Assembly (NCBI GenBank): GCA_964568045.1
Contig: CAZMOL010000058.1
Location: forward strand, 1 to 9,646
From: CAZDDA01 sp964568045
Lineage (GTDB): Bacteria > Bipolaricaulota > Bipolaricaulia > UBA7950 > UBA9294
Length of the DNA: 9,646 nucleotides
Direction of reading: 5' to 3'
Part shown: positions 4,959-9,646 of the stretch, one piece after another
How the letters are laid out: every line of letters starts with the position of its first letter
Position numbering within the stretch: the stretch's first letter is position 1
Notes under the pieces: generated by a model
Told to the model about the DNA's origin: nothing
The model's database searches: none
Seen by the model: the letters and a program-made list of their open reading frames with translations, nothing else
Program-made: the position numbers and the translations under genes

Positions 4959-6323
4959 ATGGGCGGGCTCATAGAGATTTCCGATGATACGTTGCGCGGT
5001 CTCACACCGATGCAGATCGTTGCTGAGCTCGACAAATACATTGTGGGACAGGAAGAGGCGAAGCGTTCTGTGGCGATTGCCCTGCGCAACCGCATGCGGC
5101 GCCAACTTGTTGCCGGAGACATACGGGAGGAGATCAAACCCAAGAATATTCTGATGATTGGGCCAACCGGCGTAGGGAAGACGGAGATCTCACGGCGGCT
5201 TGCGCGGCTCACGACCTGCCCATTTGTCAAGGTCGAGGCAACGAAGTTCACGGAGGTCGGCTACGTGGGTCGTGATGTGGAATCGATGGTACGTGACCTG
5301 GTGGGCATGGCGAACGCCATGGTGCGCGAGGAAGAGGTCCTGCGGGTGGAAGGGGAGGCAGAGCGGATCGTGACGGACATGATCCTCGACGCACTTTTGC
5401 CGATCTCCGAACCCGATCCACAGCGAGAGGAAAGCACCAGAAAGACACGCGAGAAACTCCGCGCAAAGCTTCTTGCTGGTGAGCTGGAAGAACGGTACAT
5501 CGAAATCACTGTGGAGGAGCAGGTGATCCCTCAGGTTGAGGTCTTCACCCAGGACGGCATGGACCAGATGGGGATCGATATGGGTGACATGCTGTCCGGC
5601 CTTTTGCCTCCTTCGCGCAAGAAACGGAGGTTACGAATCCGCGATGCCCGGCCGGTACTGTTCGAACAGGCAGTGAACAATCTGATCAACATGGAAGAAG
5701 TTCGACAGAGTGGATTGCGATTGGCCGAGGAGATGGGAATTATTTTTCTGGATGAGATTGACAAGATCGCTGCAGGCGGAAGGGAGGAAACCGGTGGGCC
5801 AGGGGTCTCTCGCCAGGGGGTCCAACGCGACATGTTGCCCCTTCTCGAAGGGACAACTGTGCGTACCCGTTATGGTGCCGTGACCACCGAGAACATCTTG
5901 TTCATTGCCGCTGGGGCGTTTAACATGTCCAAGCCGTCCGACCTGATCCCTGAGCTACAGGGTCGACTTCCGATCCGCGTTGAGCTGAACAGTCTCACTG
6001 CTGCTGACTTCGAGCGAATCTTGTGTGAACCGAAAGACGCGCTGACGAAACAGTACCAGGCATTGCTTGCGGTCGAAGGGGTAGATCTCGACTTCGAGGA
6101 AGAGGCAGTGGAAGAGATCGCTCGCATTGCCTACGAACTCAATCAAACGACCGAGAACATCGGAGCGCGCCGTCTGGTCACGGTGATGGAGAAGCTGACG
6201 GAGGACATCTCTTTCGAAGCCGACAGTCTCCGTGGTAAACGAGTCGTGATCGACCGTAAAACCGTGATCAATCGTCTTGCTGAAATCGTCGAGGATCCTG
6301 ATCTGTCTCGATACATTCTGTAG
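4959..6323 (+). CDS. hslU: ATP-dependent protease ATPase subunit HslU (ClpY)
   Basis: The 454-residue AAA+ unfoldase feeds substrates into HslV. It opens with LTPMQIVAELDKYIVGQEEAKRS-type family sequence (15-37). Walker A GPTGVGKT is at 68-75, the substrate-gripping pore loop GYVG at 101-104, and Walker B IIFLDEID at 261-268. Between them (about 110-240) lies the intermediate I-domain, with charged helices and a methionine-rich segment DQMGIDMGDM (202-211). R336 in ELQGRLPIR is the likely arginine finger, and GARRL (402-406) is sensor 2. The C-terminus DLSRYIL matches the conserved tail that inserts into HslV to open it. Its length is close to the usual 440-460 residues. It begins 8 bases after hslV and ends 127 bases before thrS. 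Confidence 0.98.
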   Translation: MGGLIEISDDTLRGLTPMQIVAELDKYIVGQEEAKRSVAIALRNRMRRQLVAGDIREEIKPKNILMIGPTGVGKTEISRRLARLTTCPFVKVEATKFTEVGYVGRDVESMVRDLVGMANAMVREEEVLRVEGEAERIVTDMILDALLPISEPDPQREESTRKTREKLRAKLLAGELEERYIEITVEEQVIPQVEVFTQDGMDQMGIDMGDMLSGLLPPSRKKRRLRIRDARPVLFEQAVNNLINMEEVRQSGLRLAEEMGIIFLDEIDKIAAGGREETGGPGVSRQGVQRDMLPLLEGTTVRTRYGAVTTENILFIAAGAFNMSKPSDLIPELQGRLPIRVELNSLTAADFERILCEPKDALTKQYQALLAVEGVDLDFEEEAVEEIARIAYELNQTTENIGARRLVTVMEKLTEDISFEADSLRGKRVVIDRKTVINRLAEIVEDPDLSRYIL

Positions 6324-6344
6324 ATGATCTTCTGTCCTGCGGTG

Positions 6345-6371
6345 AAGAGCGTGGGGAAAGCTCCCGCTCTT
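6345..6371 (+). terminator. Strong hairpin after hslU (terminator or thrS leader element)
   Basis: AAGAGCG (6345-6351) pairs with CGCTCTT (6365-6371). After a bulged T6352, GGGG (6353-6356) continues the stem with CTCC (6361-6364) around loop AAAG. The stem is about 11 bp. No run of T follows (TGTCCGTTTCC), so it may be a weak intrinsic terminator, an RNA-stabilising 3' hairpin for hslUV, or part of the thrS leader. Confidence 0.5.
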
Positions 6372-6390
6372 GTCCGTTTCCGATAACGCG

Positions 6391-6420
6391 TTGCTAGCCA
6401 ATGGCGACGCTGGGTAAGAT
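6391..6420 (+). promoter_or_regulatory. Weak candidate thrS promoter
   Basis: TTGCTA (6391-6396) and TAAGAT (6415-6420) are 18 bases apart, each matching the consensus at 4 of 6 positions. A small hairpin, CGTTGC/GCGACG with one G-U pair (6389-6409), overlaps it. If thrS is read through from hslU instead, this hairpin would be part of its leader. Confidence 0.3.
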
Positions 6421-6437
6421 ATCTCGTTTCTCAAAAA

Positions 6438-6446
6438 GGGAGGGAG
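6438..6446 (+). promoter_or_regulatory. Ribosome site that decides the thrS start
   Basis: GGGAGGGAG at 6438-6446 is a strong Shine-Dalgarno. It ends 4 bases before ATA (6451), 7 bases before ATT (6454) and 19 bases before the TTG at 6466. Normal spacing therefore supports ATA or ATT rather than TTG. Confidence 0.7.
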
Positions 6447-6450
6447 TCCA

Positions 6451-8376
6451 ATAATTCACGTCTCTTTGCCGGATGGGTCAAAGCTGGAGATTGCTCGTGG
6501 CACCTCGATTCTCGAAGTGGCCGAGGCGATTGGGCCGCGGCTTGCCGAGGACGCGGTAGCCGCACTTGTCGATGGCGAGCTTCGTGACCTACGCGAAGAT
6601 TTGAATGAGGATTGCAGCCTGACATTGGTGACGCGCGAGTCTCCGCAGGCTGTGGAGGTCCTCCGCCACACGACGAGCCACATCATGGCCCAGGCGGTCA
6701 AGAGACTCTTTCCCGGGGCGAAACTTGGTATTGGTCCAGCGATTGAAAATGCTTTCTATTACGATTTTGCTGTGTCACAGCCGTTTAGCCCTGAGGACCT
6801 TGAACGGATTGAAACGGAGATGGAGGGGATCGTTGCTGCGGATCTTCCGATCAAGCGAATGGAGCTGACCAAGGAGGAGGCGCGGAAACTCCTCGGCGAG
6901 CGCGGTGAGCCATTGAAGCAGGAGTTGCTGGAGGAGATCGAAGGCGAAAGGGTCAGCCTATATGGGCAGGGGGAGTTTACCGATCTATGCCGGGGGCCGC
7001 ACCTGCGCTCGACGGGTCGAGTGAAGCACTTTCGGCTGACGCACATCGCCGGTGCGTATTGGCGGGGAGATCCGACGGCGACCATGTTGCAGCGGATCTA
7101 CGGAACGTCCTTTTTTTCCGGTGCGGAGCTTGAGGAACACCTCCGGCGTATTGAAGAGGCCAAGGCACGCGACCATCGGAAGCTCGGCCGCAAGCTCGAT
7201 CTCTATTCGGTGCACGAGGAGGTTGGACCGGGGCTTGTCCACTGGCACCCCAAGGGTGCCAGGATTCGCCATGAGATCGAAAAGTTCTGGAAGGACGAGC
7301 ATTACAAGGCAGGATACGAGCTTGTGTATACCCCGCATGTCGGCCGCGCCGGCCTGTGGGAGAAAAGCGGCCACCTCTCTTTCTACCGGGAGGCGATGTA
7401 CGCGCCAATGGATGTGGAGGGACAGGAGTACTTCATAAAACCAATGAATTGCCCCTTTCACATCATGATCTACAAGAGTCGCGGGCGCAGCTACCGCGAG
7501 CTCCCGATACGACTTGCCGAATTGGGGACTGTCTATCGGTACGAGAAGAGTGGTGTGCTGCACGGGCTCCTGCGCGTGCGAGGTCTCACCCAGGACGATG
7601 CTCACATCATCTGCCAACCGGAGCGAATCGAGGCAGAGATCGAGGATGTGTTGCGCTTCTCGATTCGGTTGCTCGCTGCGTTTGGGTTTGAGGAGCTCGA
7701 GATCTTCCTATCCACGCGGCCGGAGAGGTATGTTGGAGAGCCCGCGGATTGGGATCGGGCCACCGAATCGCTCAAGCGCGCCGTCGAGGCTTGCAGTGTC
7801 TGCTACGAGGTCAAGTCGGGCGAAGGGGCATTCTATGGGCCGAAGATCGATATTGACGTCCGCGACAGTCTGCGTCGCAGCTGGCAGTTGACGACCATTC
7901 AGTTTGACTTCAACCTTCCCGAGCGGTTTGACATGACCTACGTTGGCGAGGACGGCCAGCCTCACCGCCCGTATGTAGTACATCGGGCGTTGCTCGGCGC
8001 GCTGGAGCGTTTCTTCGGGATCCTGATCGAGCACTACGCTGGGGCTTTCCCGGTGTGGCTTGCACCTGTGCAGGCAGTCATACTCCCGATTACCGCGGAC
8101 GTGAATGCCTACGCCGAAGAGGTTCGACGAACCCTAACCGAGGCGGGCATTCGTGCCGATTCGTGGAGCGACCGTAGCCGGACCCTGAACTATCTAATTC
8201 GGCAGGCCCAACTGGAGAAGATCCCCTATATGTTGGTCGTGGGGCGACGAGAGCAGGAAGCAAAGACTGTCTCGTTGCGATTGCGCACCGAGGAGGATCT
8301 CGGCGCGAAGCCGGTCGACGAGGTGGTTGCGATGATCCGTCGACTGATCGTCGAGAAATCGCTTGAGCTGACGTGA
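6451..8376 (+). CDS. thrS: Threonyl-tRNA synthetase, probable ATA/ATT start
   Basis: ThrRS attaches threonine to tRNA-Thr in the cytoplasm. From the ATA it is 641 residues. Numbering from the TTG at 6466, the TGS domain covers about 1-57. The editing domain has H68/H72 (HTTSH) and C175/H179 (CRGPH). The class II catalytic core has zinc ligands C329 (MNCPFH), H380 (DDAH) and H506 (VVHRA), motif 2 around RVRGLTQDD (370-378) and motif 3 GALERF (511-516). The anticodon-binding domain (about 533-636) includes WLAPVQAVILPIT and IPYMLVVG. Family N-termini read M-I-x-V-x-L-P-D-G, and here IHVSLPDG begins at the ATT at 6454, preceded by ATA at 6451. Starting at the TTG would remove the first TGS strand and leave the ribosome site too far away. 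No ATG, GTG or TTG lies between 6466 and the in-frame stop at 6415-6417. Product certain, start codon probable. Confidence 0.95.
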   Translation: MIHVSLPDGSKLEIARGTSILEVAEAIGPRLAEDAVAALVDGELRDLREDLNEDCSLTLVTRESPQAVEVLRHTTSHIMAQAVKRLFPGAKLGIGPAIENAFYYDFAVSQPFSPEDLERIETEMEGIVAADLPIKRMELTKEEARKLLGERGEPLKQELLEEIEGERVSLYGQGEFTDLCRGPHLRSTGRVKHFRLTHIAGAYWRGDPTATMLQRIYGTSFFSGAELEEHLRRIEEAKARDHRKLGRKLDLYSVHEEVGPGLVHWHPKGARIRHEIEKFWKDEHYKAGYELVYTPHVGRAGLWEKSGHLSFYREAMYAPMDVEGQEYFIKPMNCPFHIMIYKSRGRSYRELPIRLAELGTVYRYEKSGVLHGLLRVRGLTQDDAHIICQPERIEAEIEDVLRFSIRLLAAFGFEELEIFLSTRPERYVGEPADWDRATESLKRAVEACSVCYEVKSGEGAFYGPKIDIDVRDSLRRSWQLTTIQFDFNLPERFDMTYVGEDGQPHRPYVVHRALLGALERFFGILIEHYAGAFPVWLAPVQAVILPITADVNAYAEEVRRTLTEAGIRADSWSDRSRTLNYLIRQAQLEKIPYMLVVGRREQEAKTVSLRLRTEEDLGAKPVDEVVAMIRRLIVEKSLELT

Positions 8377-8398
8377 TGGGAAGGACGATAGCGGGACA

Positions 8399-8464
8399 CC
8401 GGATCTGCAGACGCTCGCCGAGCGTGCCGCGGGGATTGAGGGCGTTGTTAAGACGCAGATCCGG
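8399..8464. repeat. Inverted repeat between convergent thrS and metK (possible bidirectional terminator)
   Basis: CCGGATCTGC (8399-8408) and GCAGATCCGG (8455-8464) are perfect 10-base inverted arms around 46 bases. Inside is a smaller perfect hairpin, ACGCTC/GAGCGT (8411-8425) with loop GCC. No T-tract is present on either strand, so termination in both directions, a structured RNA and a site-specific DNA element all remain possible. Confidence 0.5.
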
Positions 8465-8476
8465 CTCTGAATCTGC

Positions 8477-9646
8477 CTAGCCGATGGCTCGTTGCAGTTC
8501 GTCCGTTCGGTCTGTCTGCTCCCACGGGAGATCGAGGTCCGTCCGACCGAAATGCCCGTACGCGGACAGCGGCTCGTATATCGGCCGGAGTAAGTCCAGG
8601 AGGTCGATGATTGCCCCGGGCCGCAGGTCGAAGGTGTCGAGTACCGCACGCCGTAGTTGTGCATCGGGGACAGTGCCTGTTCCGTAGGTGTCAATGTTGA
8701 AGGCAAGCGGAGCAGCGCGGCCGATGGCGTAGGCGATCTGAACCTCGACTTCGCGTGCCAAACCTGCGGCAACGAGGTTCTTCGCCACATAGCGCGCCAT
8801 GTACGAGCCGGAGCGATCGACCTTTGTGGGATCTTTGCCGGAGAACGCTCCCCCGCCGTGGGAACCATAGCCGCCGTAGGTGTCCACGATGATCTTTCTG
8901 CCCGTCATCCCAGTATCGGCAGCCGGTCCCCCAATCACGAAACTTCCCGAAGAATTGACGAGAAGTTCGGTCTTATCATCCATCCAGTCATCGATACTCG
9001 GCACGATCACCTGTTCGATCACGTCCGCTTGCAGCCTGTCTTGGTCAACGTCCGGGTCATGCTGAGCGGCGATGAGGACCACTGCGGCGCGTAGAGGACG
9101 GGAATCTTCATACTCGATCGTCACCTGTGACTTCCCATCCGGTCGCAGGTAGGGCAGGATTTTAGACTTGCGAACCTCTGCCAGCCGTTTGGTGAGACGG
9201 TGGGCAAGTACGATCGGAAGCGGCATCAGCTCATCGGTGGAGGTGCACGCATACCCGTACATGATCCCCTGGTCTCCCGCTCCGATAACATCGTACGAAT
9301 CCTCCACAGCGACATCTTTCGCCTGTTCTGCCTTTCCCACAGCGTCGGCGATCTCGGCGGACTGCTCCTTGATCGTCGAGAGGACGGCGCAGTCCTGATG
9401 ACTGAATCCGTACCCTGCCTTGTCGTAGCCAACCTCGGCAATGACACGACGGGCAATCTGATCGACATCGGCGTAGATTGCAGTGGAGATTTCTCCTCCC
9501 ACGAGGACAAGGCCGGTGGTGAGAAACGTCTCGCAGGCAACGTGCGCTGATCGGTCGTTGGCCAGAATAGTGTCCAACACAGCATCGGAGATCCGATCCG
9601 CGACCTTGTCCGGGTGTCCTTCGGTTACGGATTCCGATGTGAGAAA
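8477..9646 (-). CDS. metK: S-adenosylmethionine synthetase (5' end beyond window)
   Basis: MetK makes S-adenosylmethionine from methionine and ATP in the cytoplasm. The frame is open to the right edge and reads FLTSESVTEGHPDK, so only about two to five N-terminal residues and the start codon are missing; 389 residues are visible. Counting from the edge, GHPDK (10-14) holds the catalytic histidine region. GAGDQG (122-127) is the ATP-binding signature, followed by IMYGYACTST. DTYGGYGSHGGGAFSGKD (255-272) is the glycine-rich phosphate loop, followed by TKVDRSGSYMARY. The C-terminus YGHFGRTDLDLPWE is typical. A GTG near 9580 lies inside the conserved DAVLDTIL segment and is not the start. The gene is convergent with thrS. 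The promoter and any SAM-responsive leader lie outside the window. Confidence 0.97.
   Translation of the reverse strand, partial: FLTSESVTEGHPDKVADRISDAVLDTILANDRSAHVACETFLTTGLVLVGGEISTAIYADVDQIARRVIAEVGYDKAGYGFSHQDCAVLSTIKEQSAEIADAVGKAEQAKDVAVEDSYDVIGAGDQGIMYGYACTSTDELMPLPIVLAHRLTKRLAEVRKSKILPYLRPDGKSQVTIEYEDSRPLRAAVVLIAAQHDPDVDQDRLQADVIEQVIVPSIDDWMDDKTELLVNSSGSFVIGGPAADTGMTGRKIIVDTYGGYGSHGGGAFSGKDPTKVDRSGSYMARYVAKNLVAAGLAREVEVQIAYAIGRAAPLAFNIDTYGTGTVPDAQLRRAVLDTFDLRPGAIIDLLDLLRPIYEPLSAYGHFGRTDLDLPWEQTDRTDELQRAIG

Noticed and set aside
6985..7617. 210-codon open frame antisense to thrS
   Set aside because: It is a by-product of thrS codon composition on the opposite strand, with no recognisable domain or ribosome site.
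8376..8480. 34-codon frame with ATG overlapping the thrS stop
   Set aside because: Arginine-rich translation with no family resemblance, spanning the inverted repeat; more likely structure than coding.
1..9646. Mobile elements, CRISPR arrays, phage or defence genes
   Set aside because: No transposase, integrase, regular spaced repeats or toxin-antitoxin-like pair seen; the coding space is filled by core genes.

Overview
The window looks like a chromosomal housekeeping region of a bacterium with mid-range G+C. It holds replication initiation, tRNA, ATP-dependent proteolysis and aminoacylation genes, with no phage, transposon, CRISPR or defence genes that I can see. The organism cannot be named safely. 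A DciA-type (DUF721) protein next to dnaA, HslUV, and possible leaderless genes fit a non-enterobacterial, perhaps deep-branching lineage, but this is only an impression.

Layout. Positions 1-1329 are on the minus strand: rarA, then the start of a second gene that overlaps its 3' end and runs off the left edge. Positions 1330-1576 form a divergent intergenic region. Six tRNA genes on the plus strand occupy 1577-2155: Lys(CTT), Lys(TTT), Glu(TTC), Val(TAC), Asp(GTC) and Phe(GAA). Near-consensus promoters precede the first and third. dnaA follows 66 bases after tRNA-Phe. Positions 3569-3857, between dnaA and a dciA-like gene, carry two oppositely oriented groups of DnaA boxes and are very likely oriC. 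Then come dciA, hslV and hslU, a structured 127-base leader, and thrS, all on the plus strand. A 100-base region with a perfect 10-bp inverted repeat separates thrS from the convergent metK, whose first few codons lie beyond the right edge.

How it works together. DnaA (initiator) and the DciA-like protein (predicted helicase loader) flank the presumed origin, so initiator, origin and loader are one physical unit. RarA acts on stalled forks and is encoded nearby on the opposite strand. HslV (peptidase) and HslU (unfoldase) form one protease and look translationally linked. ThrRS and MetK are essential enzymes of translation and methyl metabolism.

Most notable: the DnaA-box arrangement between dnaA and dciA; thrS, which seems to start at a non-canonical ATA or ATT codon behind a strong Shine-Dalgarno; possible leaderless starts for hslV and rarA; a zinc-ribbon tail on the DciA-like protein; and a tRNA set in which only tRNA-Phe encodes CCA. 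I found no novel multi-gene system.
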